DNA of 16,370 bases from Victivallales bacterium (GCA_016285335.1 JAEEQO010000047.1:1-16370), one strand, 5' to 3'. Counted from the first letter of the stretch, positions 7,181-14,770 are shown. Program-made: numbers and translations. The notes: generated by a model not told the origin, from the sequence alone.

Positions 7181-7208
7181 TTGACATTCATCTAATGGGG
7201 GTTATATT
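7181..7208 (+). promoter_or_regulatory. Promoter of the mcrBC operon
   Basis: A perfect TTGACA (7181-7186), a 16-bp spacer and TATATT (7203-7208) lie 75 bp before the mcrB start. Transcription would start near 7215. The DNA around it is AT-rich compared with the palindrome block upstream. Confidence 0.7.
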
Positions 7209-7282
7209 GTAGGTAAATCAATGTTTGTAACACACATCCATTCGCTCTGCGGGGCAAAGGAGAATAGGAGAAAGCATCAATC

Positions 7283-8632
7283 ATGACAAAAGAAGAACTC
7301 GTGGAAATGCTCCGCAATGCAAAAAACCTTATCCTTACCGGTGCACCGGGAACAGGGAAAACACATTTCGCCAAACAAATCGCATACGCAATAACGGGAG
7401 ACGATAATAATACCCCGGAAGAGGAGCGGCATTGGGCTTTTGTCCAGTTTCATCCGTCCTATGACTACACGGATTTTGTGGAAGGACTGCGTCCGACTCG
7501 TCCCGGTAAAAACGGTAACATAGGATTTGAGAGAAAAGACGGCATCTTCAAAGAATTCTGCAGGAAGGCATTGGCCTTTCAGGGCTTGTCAGAAGATGTT
7601 CCGGAGCAACAGGAAAGTCCGTCAGCGGACAGCAGTCTCGTTTCTTTTGAAGTCGCTTGGAATAAAATGATCGAATATTTGAAAAACAATCGTGCGCTTC
7701 ATACAAAGACACTCAATGGAAAGAAGCCATTGAAAATAGAATTGAACGAAACAGGGACAGGTCTTGTTCATGGGGAAAAACGGGATAGGTATATCAATCG
7801 TGATCAACTCCTTAGTGTTTATCAAGGAAAACACGGGGTTCCACGTAAAGGTGGGGACAATTATCGCAAAGCCGTGATCAAGGAAATGAAAAAAACGTTT
7901 GGTCTCCAAGAATATAAAGCGAATAATACTACGACACAGGACACCAATCCATCTCCGACGAGGGTTTTTGTCTTTATCATCGACGAGATCAACCGAGGCG
8001 ACATCGCAAAGATATTTGGCGAGCTTTTCTTCGCTATCGACCCGGACTATCGCGGCAAAAAGGGAGCAATCAAGACCCAGTATGCAAGCCTTTTCCAAGA
8101 CGATAAAGAATTCCCAAACGGAATGTTCTACGTGCCGGAAAACGTCTATATCATCGGTACGATGAACGACATCGACCGGAATGTCGAGTGCATGGATTTC
8201 GCCATCCGCCGCCGTTTCACATGGGTCGAGATCAAGCCGGAAGACACGGTCACTATGTTGAACGATCCAGAGAAAGGCATTCCCGAATATAAGGGCAAGG
8301 CTCAAAAGTGCATGGATGCAATCAACAAGGCAATCAAGAAAATGCCCGGCCTCGGTTCCGCATATCAGCTTGGGGCGGCCTATTTCCTGAAGCTGAAGAA
8401 TTACGGCGGCGACTTCGAACTGCTTTGGAAGAACCATATCGGACCGCTGCTGAAAGAATATCTCCGCGGAATGCCGGATGCAGAAGCGACCGTGAACAGC
8501 ATGAAACAGAAATGGGACAGCGCACTTCGAGCCGAAGCCGCAGAAACTGCTGAAATCCCCGCCGCAGCTCAACCTGAAACAGAGCTGCAGCCGGAATCCG
8601 CTGAAAACCAGCCCGCCACCGAACAGCAATAA
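7283..8632 (+). CDS. mcrB: McrB-like AAA+ GTPase subunit of a type IV restriction system
   Basis: McrB is the GTP-hydrolysing hexameric motor that moves on modified DNA and drives the McrC nuclease. The 449-residue protein starts at ATG 7283, with AGGAG (7266-7270) and AAAGGAG just upstream. It begins almost directly at the Walker A motif, GAPGTGKT at 20-27. Walker B is FIIDEINRGD (231-240), the McrB-type MNDIDRN signature is at 294-300 and an arginine-finger-like RRRF is at 309-312. It therefore lacks the N-terminal DNA-binding domain of E. coli McrB. Between Walker A and B there is a long insertion (about 100-225) with an alternating, beta-rich part (KTLNGKKPLKIELNE) and a helical part (YRKAVIKEMKKTFG). 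The C-terminal tail (about 410-449) is low-complexity A/E/P/Q. GC is lower than in mnmE and GH43, suggesting acquisition by transfer. Confidence 0.92.
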   Translation: MTKEELVEMLRNAKNLILTGAPGTGKTHFAKQIAYAITGDDNNTPEEERHWAFVQFHPSYDYTDFVEGLRPTRPGKNGNIGFERKDGIFKEFCRKALAFQGLSEDVPEQQESPSADSSLVSFEVAWNKMIEYLKNNRALHTKTLNGKKPLKIELNETGTGLVHGEKRDRYINRDQLLSVYQGKHGVPRKGGDNYRKAVIKEMKKTFGLQEYKANNTTTQDTNPSPTRVFVFIIDEINRGDIAKIFGELFFAIDPDYRGKKGAIKTQYASLFQDDKEFPNGMFYVPENVYIIGTMNDIDRNVECMDFAIRRRFTWVEIKPEDTVTMLNDPEKGIPEYKGKAQKCMDAINKAIKKMPGLGSAYQLGAAYFLKLKNYGGDFELLWKNHIGPLLKEYLRGMPDAEATVNSMKQKWDSALRAEAAETAEIPAAAQPETELQPESAENQPATEQQ

Positions 8633-8640
8633 GTGCGCCC

Positions 8641-10050
8641 ATGCCGGACAATCTCCCCGCTCAAACAGCAGACGAAGTCCGTGCCCGGACTGTGCAAATA
8701 CCGGTTACGGACAATATTATTCCGCCCCGTGCCTATGACATTTCCAAGCATAAGCTTTCCGATGAGCAAATAGATTCCATCAAGCGGTTCTCCGGAGTAA
8801 AGCTGGAGACGCTGCAGGAGCGGTATCCCGGTCTGCTCGTGTTTCCGGACTGCCTGGGCGAGCACGATGACGACATAGAAAAAAGCGAACTGTTTCGTCT
8901 AAGCTGGGACGGAACCAAGTTGTTCACCGGAAATGTCGTCGGCTTTTTCGGCATTGGTTCCGTGCATTTCCAAATCCGCTCCCGTTTTGACATGGCTGAA
9001 TCTCAGTTTTTCCTTCATCACATGCTGAGCCGGGTTTTCTGCGGGAGCATGCTCAATCTGCCGACGCATCCCGACAAGGAGCCGATCTGGGATTTCCTGA
9101 TCTATCTTTTCCCGTTCGCCCTGAAACGGGCAGTCCGGCAGGGGCTTTTCCGAACCTACCGGACGTTTCACCGGAATGACGATCATCTTCGCGGAGCGAT
9201 TGACATCCCGCGTCACATCCGCTGCAACATCCCGTTCAACGGGAAAGTCGCATACCGGACGCGAGAGTATTCCGGCAACAACCATCTCAACCACCTGATC
9301 CGGCACACGATCGAGGTTTTGCGCCGAAATCCGATTTGTTCCAGACTGCTGGTCGCTGACACTGATTTCCGGTCCGCCGTTCAAAGCATTGTCGAGCTTA
9401 CGCCGGATTTCAATTCTCAGGACATTGCCAAAGTGATTGCGAAAAACCTCCGTCCCATTCGCCATCCTTTTTACACGGAATACACCCTTCTGCAGAGCAT
9501 CTGCCTGAAAATCCTGCGTCACGAACGGATCACTTACGGCATGGCTGACGATGAGCTCAGCGGGATCGTTTTCAAGGCCGAGTGGCTCTGGGAGGAATAC
9601 CTTGCCTCGGTTCTCGCCGACTCTCGCATCAAACACTCGCACAACATCTCCAGGCAGTCGCCGGAAAAGATCACGATATACGAAAGTGGAAAGGTTCAAG
9701 TCTATCCGGACTTTTTCTCCGACATAATAGTCATGGATGCGAAGTACAAACGTTCCGACGATGTCCAGCGTTATGACCGTTTCCAAATGATTGCGTACAT
9801 TCACATCCGGCAAGCGGAATTGGGGCTTCTCTTATATCCCGACAACAACTCTCTTTCCGAAATGAAAATCGAATATGAGGATGGACAACGGGGAAAACTC
9901 AACGGCGACGGGTTCCTCGGCAGCATTTCCTTTGCCGTGCCAAAGGGCGCAGCCGATTTCCCAAAATTCCAGTCCGCCATTGAGGAATCCGAGGCGAAAC
10001 TCAACGAGCTGATCGCGGGAATGCTTGATCCGGTCCCGTCTGCGAACTAG
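8641..10050 (+). CDS. mcrC: McrC-like nuclease subunit
   Basis: McrC binds the McrB ring, stimulates its GTPase and supplies the nuclease. The gene starts 8 nt after the mcrB stop, so the two are cotranscribed. No Shine-Dalgarno is evident, which suggests translational coupling. The 469-residue protein has an N-terminal beta-rich region (about 1-120) that in the family contacts McrB. A middle region follows, with a HRNDDHLRGAIDIPRHI segment at 177-193 typical of the family. The C-terminal PD-(D/E)xK nuclease core includes EWLWEEYLAS (314-323), YPD (355-357) and DAKYK (366-370), with D357, D366 and K368 as likely catalytic residues. All are intact, so the system should be functional. It is followed by a strong terminator that closes the operon. 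Confidence 0.92.
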   Translation: MPDNLPAQTADEVRARTVQIPVTDNIIPPRAYDISKHKLSDEQIDSIKRFSGVKLETLQERYPGLLVFPDCLGEHDDDIEKSELFRLSWDGTKLFTGNVVGFFGIGSVHFQIRSRFDMAESQFFLHHMLSRVFCGSMLNLPTHPDKEPIWDFLIYLFPFALKRAVRQGLFRTYRTFHRNDDHLRGAIDIPRHIRCNIPFNGKVAYRTREYSGNNHLNHLIRHTIEVLRRNPICSRLLVADTDFRSAVQSIVELTPDFNSQDIAKVIAKNLRPIRHPFYTEYTLLQSICLKILRHERITYGMADDELSGIVFKAEWLWEEYLASVLADSRIKHSHNISRQSPEKITIYESGKVQVYPDFFSDIIVMDAKYKRSDDVQRYDRFQMIAYIHIRQAELGLLLYPDNNSLSEMKIEYEDGQRGKLNGDGFLGSISFAVPKGAADFPKFQSAIEESEAKLNELIAGMLDPVPSAN

Positions 10051-10085
10051 AAACGGGACCTCAATCCGGCAAATTCAGCAAAAAG

Positions 10086-10126
10086 AAACCGGGGTCGTCG
10101 TTCAGGGCGGCCCCGGTTTTTCAGTT
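10086..10126 (+). terminator. Intrinsic terminator of the mcrBC operon
   Basis: AAACCGGGG (10086-10094) pairs with CCCCGGTTT (10111-10119). The stem is extended inward by TCG/CGG pairs including a wobble, and it runs into T5. It lies 36 nt after the mcrC stop. The core CCGGGG/CCCCGG sequence matches the style of the lipoprotein terminator at 1401. Confidence 0.88.
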
Positions 10127-10243
10127 TTCGGATGGTTGTTTCGGGTGCAGATGAGGTCCGGAGATGTCCTTTTCACTTGACCTTAACTGTTTTCGTACTC
10201 AAGCGAAGCTGAGAGCACAACTGCCGTGGAGGGCTTGCCTTCC

Positions 10244-11521
10244 TCAGACGAGCTTCAGGGCGTCGTCGAGGGCGCCGATGATGTCGTCGACGTTCTCGAG
10301 GCCGATGGAGAGGCGGATGAGCTCGGGCGGAAGCCCTGCCTTGATCTGGTCCTCTTCGCTCAACTGCGAATGCGTGGTGCTGGCGGGGTGGATGATGAGG
10401 CTCTTCGCGTCGCCGACGTTCGCGATGATCGTGAAGAGGGAGACGTTGTCGACGAGCTTCTGCGCCGCGGCCGCGCCGCCCTTCACGCCGAAGACCACCA
10501 TGCCGTTCGCGCCGTTCGGGAGGTATTTCTGCGCGAGGGGCTGGAATCCGGGGTACTTGACCCACGCGGCCTTCGGGTGGTTCTTCAGGAAGTTCGCGAC
10601 CGCGAGGCCGTTCTCGCTGTGGCGCGCGGTGCGGAGCGGGAGGGATTCGAGGCCCTGGAGGAAGATCCATGCGGCGTCCGGGGCGAGCGTCGGGCCCTGG
10701 TTGCGGAGGCCGACGGTGCGGAGGCGCAGGATGAACGCGAGCGGATTGTTCGGGCCGAGGTCGTGCGCGAAACGGAGGCCGTGGTAGCCGCGGTCGGGCT
10801 CGTTGTAGAGCGCGAACTTCGGGTCGGTCCAGTCGAAGTTGCCGGCGTCGACGACCGCGCCGCCGATGGCCGTGCCGTGTCCGCCGATCCACTTGGAGAG
10901 CGAGTGGATCACGATGTTCGCGCCGTGTTCGATGGGGCGGAGCAGCGTGGGCGGGGTGAACGTGGAGTCGACGATCAGCGGCAGGTGGTATTTCTGCGCG
11001 ATCTTCGCATACGCCTCGATGTCGGCGATGTCGAGCCCGGGATTGCCGACGGTCTCGATGTAGATGGCGCGGGTGCGCTCGTTGATCGCGGCCTCGACGG
11101 CTTCGAAGTCGTTCACGGGCGTGAAGTTGACCTTGATGCCGCTCTGGGGCAGGATGGCGTCGAACTGCGTGTAGGTGCCGCCGTAGAGGTTGTTCGCGGC
11201 CACGATCTCGTCGCCCTGCCGCGCGATGTTCGTGATGGTGAAGTAGATCGCCGCGGTGCCGGAGGAGACCGCCAGGGCAGCCTTGCCGCCGTCGAGCGCC
11301 GCCAGACGCTGTTCGAGCACGTCTTCGGTCGGGTTCATGAGGCGGGCGTAGATGTTGCCGGTCTCGCGCAGGCCGAAGAGGTCGGCGCCGTGCTTGGAGT
11401 TGCGGAACGCATAAGCCGTGGTGCGGTAGACCGGGACGGCTCGGGAAAGCGTGGTCGGATCGGGAACCTGTCCGGCGTGGATGGCGAGGGTTTCGATGCG
11501 GTATTGTTTGTTGTCGGCCAT
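10244..11521 (-). CDS. metY: O-acetylhomoserine sulfhydrylase / aminocarboxypropyltransferase
   Basis: This PLP enzyme of the Cys/Met metabolism family joins O-acetylhomoserine with sulfide to give homocysteine, in methionine synthesis. It may also act as a cysteine synthase. The 425-residue protein starts at the complement of 11519-11521, with AAGGAG (complement of 11530-11535) 8 nt upstream. Family hallmarks are the N-terminal ETLAIHAGQ, YAR at 58-60 (substrate/PLP phosphate from the partner subunit), SSGTA at 86-90, D185 against the pyridine nitrogen, and SLSKWIGGHG with the Schiff-base K210. Length is typical for this branch, longer than cystathionine synthases, and intact. It is convergent with mcrC. 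The long upstream leader contains a terminator-like hairpin and a second hairpin next to the ribosome site, so regulation by sulfur or methionine status is plausible but unproven. Confidence 0.94.
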   Translation of the reverse strand: MADNKQYRIETLAIHAGQVPDPTTLSRAVPVYRTTAYAFRNSKHGADLFGLRETGNIYARLMNPTEDVLEQRLAALDGGKAALAVSSGTAAIYFTITNIARQGDEIVAANNLYGGTYTQFDAILPQSGIKVNFTPVNDFEAVEAAINERTRAIYIETVGNPGLDIADIEAYAKIAQKYHLPLIVDSTFTPPTLLRPIEHGANIVIHSLSKWIGGHGTAIGGAVVDAGNFDWTDPKFALYNEPDRGYHGLRFAHDLGPNNPLAFILRLRTVGLRNQGPTLAPDAAWIFLQGLESLPLRTARHSENGLAVANFLKNHPKAAWVKYPGFQPLAQKYLPNGANGMVVFGVKGGAAAAQKLVDNVSLFTIIANVGDAKSLIIHPASTTHSQLSEEDQIKAGLPPELIRLSIGLENVDDIIGALDDALKLV

Positions 11522-11539
11522 GGTAGTGTCTCCTTATAT

Positions 11540-11558
11540 CGACCTGCGGATGAGGTCG
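11540..11558 (-). promoter_or_regulatory. Hairpin next to the metY ribosome site
   Basis: CGACCT (11540-11545) and AGGTCG (11553-11558) form a 6-bp stem with a 7-nt loop, ending 5 nt before the AAGGAG ribosome site in the minus-strand mRNA. It could stabilise the leader or control ribosome access. Confidence 0.45.
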
Positions 11559-11671
11559 CGATTCGATGATTTCGGGTTCAGTTGTTCTTTTGAGAGGTAC
11601 AAGTGGAGGAGCGGATGAAGGTTATTTGATCGGTCTCCGAATACATGATTTATTTGGTGGTGATTTGCTGC

Positions 11672-11701
11672 AAAAAACACCGCGGGAGCAATCCCCCCGC
11701 G
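11672..11701 (-). terminator. Intrinsic terminator in the metY leader (candidate attenuator)
   Basis: On the minus strand CGCGGG pairs with CCCGCG (complement of 11696-11701 and 11681-11686), and a T6 run (11677-11672) follows after 3 nt. It lies about 10 nt after the predicted transcription start and 150 nt before metY. Either it attenuates metY, or it ends a minus-strand transcript coming from 11760-12050. Confidence 0.65.
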
Positions 11702-11717
11702 AAAGGTTCGATGAACT

Positions 11718-11745
11718 AATATAGCACCGGAAACGCAAAAATCAA
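11718..11745 (-). promoter_or_regulatory. Predicted metY promoter
   Basis: Read on the minus strand, TTGATT (11745-11740), a 16-bp spacer and TATATT (11723-11718) form a reasonable promoter. Transcription would start near 11711, giving a leader of about 190 nt. The early terminator just downstream makes the assignment less certain. Confidence 0.5.
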
Positions 11746-12011
11746 GCGAGATTGCCTATTATTTTGGTAGATTTTTTGTTTTCGCCTCAAAAAAACGCTT
11801 CGACGGAGTATCTGGCATCGGGGTTGCGGATTCTCGTACGGATGCCGAGTCTGCCGGATGGAGCCAGTTCTTTTCGCAGAGGAAGAGTCCCGCCTGCGTT
11901 TGCCTCTGCGGACGGCCGATTTTCGAGACCGGTATGCCGCAGGATGGATTCCTGAACATCAATGACGCCAAATGGCATAAACAGGAAAAGAACGCGGAAA
12001 AACAATCGAAC

Positions 12012-12026
12012 AAAAAAGCTTTTTTT
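12012..12026. terminator. A6-GC-T7 palindrome, weak terminator candidate
   Basis: AAAAAAGCTTTTTTT is a pure A/T palindrome with a T7-GCC ending like other terminator tails in this window. The stem is too weak to terminate reliably by itself. It overlaps the end of the unassigned open frame. Confidence 0.3.
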
Positions 12027-12038
12027 GCCCGTTGAGAC

Positions 12039-12066
12039 TTGAAAAACATGATAGGACGGTTATTTT
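12039..12066 (+). promoter_or_regulatory. Promoter of the DxD glycosyltransferase gene
   Basis: TTGAAA (12039-12044), a 16-bp spacer and TATTTT (12061-12066) suit a sigma-70 site. The leader of about 100 nt contains a GGCCT-GAAG-AGGCC hairpin (12098-12111) without a T-run. Confidence 0.5.
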
Positions 12067-12170
12067 ATAGGAAAAGGGATCGCACACGGCGGTCCCCGGC
12101 CTGAAGAGGCCAGAACTGTTCGTCAAGTATCTGATCAAGGTTCCCCAGCAAACAACATCGTGGATGGCTT

Positions 12171-13109
12171 ATGAACACCAATCGCAATGAAGCAGTCAAT
12201 ACAACCGTAGTCACAGCCGGAGATCAGGCGTATTCGTGGGGGGTATTCCTTCTTGTCGCAAGCATGAGGCGGAATGGCATGCGGCATCCGGTCGTGGTCG
12301 GGGCCATGGATTGGACGGACCGGATGAAGAATCTTGTCCTGCCCTTGGGAAATGTTACGATCGTCGATCTTCCCAAAAGCCGTCAGTGCGTGGCCTGTCA
12401 GAAACCGACGATGATGGCGAGTGACGCGGTAAAGACCGATTGGTCGTGCTGGGTGGATTCCGATGGCCTTTTCGTGGGGGATTGCACGGAATGGCTTACC
12501 GGAAATGATGTTGATGAGGTCAGGATCAAACGATGCAATCCCCCGCCATCTGATTTTACGCCGGAGAATCTTTCGATATGGAAACATGACGTAGAACGTT
12601 TCTGGGGACACTCGCTCCCGGAAAGCCGTTATGCCACCAGGGTGCAGTCCGGCGTCATTCTGATTCATAAAAAATGGCATCCGTTTCTTGCGCGCTGGGC
12701 TGTTCAGATCAAGAATGTTCTTCCTTCGGATGTGGGAATCCTCATGAAACAGGGGACAGCATATCATCAGACGGATGAAAGTGTACTGAGCAGCCTTCTG
12801 TGTTTTGACACGGATGCCCCGAGAGTGTCGGAGGCCTACAAGTTCGACGGGCATACGGACAAGACGCGGTTTTACGCGCATTTCGGATACAATCCGAAAC
12901 CCTGGCAAATGTGGAACACCTATGCATCCCGTTGGCGTGAAGAAACGTTTTTGACCGTCGAGTGGCTTGTTGAAAACGGTTTCGTGAAACGAAACGAGAT
13001 CCCGCTTCCGTTACGCCGCAGCTGGTGGCCGTTCTATCGTTGTATCGCACCTGCCGCGCCTTGGGTATGGCGTGCGATAAAGCTGAAGCGGAAGCTATTC
13101 AAATCGTAA
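12171..13109 (+). CDS. Putative GT-A-fold glycosyltransferase (DxD motif)
   Basis: The 312-residue protein has the layout of a nucleotide-sugar transferase of GT-A type. An N-terminal strand (TTVVTAGDQAYSWGVFLLVASM) has a pattern like GT8 and related families. A central WVDSDGLFVGD has the metal-binding D96-S97-D98, and an AHFGYNP motif lies near 238-244. There is no signal peptide. The basic, aromatic C-terminus (about 280-312, with IKLKRKLFKS) could bind membrane. Donor and acceptor sugars are unknown. The start at ATG 12171 has only a weak ribosome site (GGATGG too close), so an alternative start is possible. It faces a GT4 enzyme on the other strand 154 bp away, so both may belong to envelope or exopolysaccharide synthesis. 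Codon use is less GC-biased than in mnmE, suggesting possible transfer. Confidence 0.72.
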   Translation: MNTNRNEAVNTTVVTAGDQAYSWGVFLLVASMRRNGMRHPVVVGAMDWTDRMKNLVLPLGNVTIVDLPKSRQCVACQKPTMMASDAVKTDWSCWVDSDGLFVGDCTEWLTGNDVDEVRIKRCNPPPSDFTPENLSIWKHDVERFWGHSLPESRYATRVQSGVILIHKKWHPFLARWAVQIKNVLPSDVGILMKQGTAYHQTDESVLSSLLCFDTDAPRVSEAYKFDGHTDKTRFYAHFGYNPKPWQMWNTYASRWREETFLTVEWLVENGFVKRNEIPLPLRRSWWPFYRCIAPAAPWVWRAIKLKRKLFKS

Positions 13110-13243
13110 TCATGCGAGCCGGACCGCCGCCGGAGATCGATCCGCCGATCCTCCATCCGGCCTGTCTTTCGGCATTTCGGAAAACGCTCCTTTTTGTCCG
13201 CAGAGGTTTCATCGCCGGCCCCTTTCTTTCCCTGGGCATCATG

Positions 13244-13256
13244 CCGGCGTGCCGGC
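13244..13256. repeat. GC-rich hairpin between convergent glycosyltransferase genes
   Basis: CCGGC-x-GCCGG type inverted repeat inside the 154-bp gap (13110-13263). It has no T-run on either strand, so its use as a shared terminator is only possible. Nothing else is visible in this gap. Confidence 0.3.
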
Positions 13257-13263
13257 CGTTGCA

Positions 13264-14436
13264 TCAGTGCGTATTCAGGAGTCTTTCCAACAGTTCGTCC
13301 TGGCGTTTTAAGTAGGCTTCGCGGGAAAAGACCTTGGCGCGGTTCGCACAATGAACCCGTTGCTGTTCCCGGAACTCCGCATCGGTAAGAAGACGTGCCA
13401 GGATTCGCGCCGCCTCATCATTTGTATGATATGCCAGGGCCGGGGAATCAACGATTTCGGGTGTGCCGCCTTCGTCCGGCACGATCGCAATATTGCCCGT
13501 GTTCAGGTATTCGACGATGGATATGCCAAACGCTTCGATGCGTTCCGCATGTAGTGCATAGGAGCCCGACAGCAGGAATTCTGTTTTTTCGTCTCCATAC
13601 AAGGCTCCGACGAATCTTAACCAGTCTCTTTCCTTCGCCATATCGTCGAGTTTCCGACCATAGGACGGGGTCTGGTCAAGGCGGCCCGCGACATGGAACT
13701 TGATGTCAAGTCCCGTGAGCTCGCGAGCCTTTTCGACGATGTCGATAAGAGATTCGATTCGTTTCTCCGGGATGATGCGTCCGATATAGACGACCTTCAG
13801 CGGATCGCGTTCGGCAGCGGTTGATCCCGCCTCCAGCAGAGTCGGCGGATAAAAAACATAGCTGTTGAACGGACCGTAGAAATTTTTCATGAAGTTTTCC
13901 ACGAAATGGGAGTTGGGATAGATATGCTCGCGTTGATCGAGGATGATCCTCCGTTTCGAACGCATTCCGAGGAGCGGACGTATGATTGAGTCTGAAAGGA
14001 AACGTTTCATCCTGACGGACAATCCTGCCCGAACAGGGTTGGCGGGATTCAGAACATACGCGGTGAAAGCATCGTCGCCGAATGCGAGCATATTGATGAA
14101 TTGGTGGGAAGGCATCCCGAAGTCCATGATGCTCGCGGTGGATATGCAGACATCCGCATTCCGGGCAAGCCGTTTCAGCTGCCGGAATCTGTAGAACGAG
14201 AGAAAAATGGTATGCTTCCGGGGGTCATAGTCCGGCGGAGTTACCTGCACGACATTTAATTTTGACAGGTCAATGCGGATGCCGCAAGCCTTGCACGAAC
14301 GTTCCATATTGCATGTCTGGTCCACCGCCACGGTCAGGTTGCTTTTTTTCTGAAGCGCCTTAATGAGCGACAACGGAAGATAGTCCCCGCCCCCGAGAGC
14401 GAAACTGAAACTGTAGTACAGCAGAACATTCTTCAT
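13264..14436 (-). CDS. GT4-family glycosyltransferase
   Basis: I choose ATG at the complement of 14434-14436, with AGGA 7 nt upstream, giving 390 residues. The frame extends to 14475 but only through a TTG that lies in the preceding terminator's tail. The protein has a two-domain GT-B fold: an N-terminal Rossmann half beginning KNVLLYYSFSFALGGGDYLPLSLIKAL (1-28, with the GGG loop), and a C-terminal nucleotide-sugar-binding half starting at VVYIGRIIPEKR (215-226). An E-x7-E motif (E301, E309) and GGTPEI (323-328) are typical of GT4. Length is usual. It probably adds a sugar to a lipid-linked glycan at the inner face of the membrane; the sugar cannot be read. It lies downstream of a small membrane protein gene on the same strand, separated by a terminator. 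Confidence 0.88.
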   Translation of the reverse strand: MKNVLLYYSFSFALGGGDYLPLSLIKALQKKSNLTVAVDQTCNMERSCKACGIRIDLSKLNVVQVTPPDYDPRKHTIFLSFYRFRQLKRLARNADVCISTASIMDFGMPSHQFINMLAFGDDAFTAYVLNPANPVRAGLSVRMKRFLSDSIIRPLLGMRSKRRIILDQREHIYPNSHFVENFMKNFYGPFNSYVFYPPTLLEAGSTAAERDPLKVVYIGRIIPEKRIESLIDIVEKARELTGLDIKFHVAGRLDQTPSYGRKLDDMAKERDWLRFVGALYGDEKTEFLLSGSYALHAERIEAFGISIVEYLNTGNIAIVPDEGGTPEIVDSPALAYHTNDEAARILARLLTDAEFREQQRVHCANRAKVFSREAYLKRQDELLERLLNTH

Positions 14437-14473
14437 TATGCGTTCCTGATCGTTGTGATTCCTTATTTGCTGC

Positions 14474-14503
14474 AAAAAAGACCGGGCCGGAAAAAGCTCG
14501 GCC
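14474..14503 (-). terminator. Intrinsic terminator between the small membrane protein and the GT4 gene
   Basis: On the minus strand GGCCG pairs with CGGCC (complement of 14499-14503 and 14485-14489) around a 9-nt loop, followed by CCGGTC and a T6 run (14479-14474). The tail continues GCAGCAAAT, identical to the tail of the metY leader terminator. The GT4 start codon is only 38 nt further on, with no obvious separate promoter, so GT4 may depend on read-through. Confidence 0.7.
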
Positions 14504-14548
14504 GAAATGAAATCCGAATCGTTTCTGAAAACGGCCGGACGGAGACCG

Positions 14549-14770
14549 TTATTCTTCCTTTTCGTCCTCCTCTTCCCATGCGACCAGAATGCGCGCGAGG
14601 GAGAAGGAAAGGATGCTGAGCACGCAGCATGCGACGGAAGCCGTCCAGAAGAATTTGGAGGGGATCCCGGAATCGATCAGATCGAGATAGATCAGCACCA
14701 GTGCCAACGGGAAGCCGACGGCGGCCAGGGTGATGGATATGATGTAAAGCGTGACTTTGACTTTTTTCAT
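14549..14770 (-). CDS. Small two-helix membrane protein
   Basis: The 73-residue protein starts at the complement of 14768-14770, with AAGGAA (complement of 14780-14785) 9 nt upstream and a consensus promoter about 60 bp further up. Two hydrophobic helices span about residues 5-30 and 38-64, joined by a short polar loop (DLIDSGIPSKFF). The C-terminal tail is strongly acidic (WEEEDEKEE). The N-terminus MKKVKV favours an N-in topology with both ends in the cytoplasm. No family is recognised. The good ribosome site and promoter make it very likely a real gene. Its position upstream of GT4 could hint at a role in the same envelope process, but a terminator separates them. Confidence 0.75.
   Translation of the reverse strand: MKKVKVTLYIISITLAAVGFPLALVLIYLDLIDSGIPSKFFWTASVACCVLSILSFSLARILVAWEEEDEKEE

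Larger units (their letters stand above)
11715..12034 (+). other. Unassigned open frame, possible gene remnant, in a 650-bp gap
   Basis: The 11522-12170 gap holds the metY control region and this plus-strand frame. The frame is open from just after a TGA at 11711 to a TGA at 12032-12034, with no upstream ATG and no ribosome site. Its C-terminal part (from the ATG at 11934) reads MPQDGFLNINDAKWHKQ and continues with a K/E/N/Q-rich tail that looks like genuine protein. I cannot name a family. An overlapping minus-strand frame (11759-12049) is hydrophobic and Cys-rich but has no ribosome site. A decayed gene end is the best guess. Confidence 0.25.

Noticed and set aside
10226..11569. 447-codon plus-strand frame over metY
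   Set aside because: metY carries the complete PLP-enzyme motifs; this frame is an antisense shadow.
11522..11711. SAM-I or SAM-II riboswitch upstream of metY
   Set aside because: The leader lacks the conserved cores I know for these classes, so I report only the hairpins that I can see.
14437..14475. Longer N-terminus for the GT4 protein from a TTG at 14475
   Set aside because: The extra codons lie in the terminator tail; the ATG at 14436 has an AGGA site and gives the standard GT4 N-terminus.
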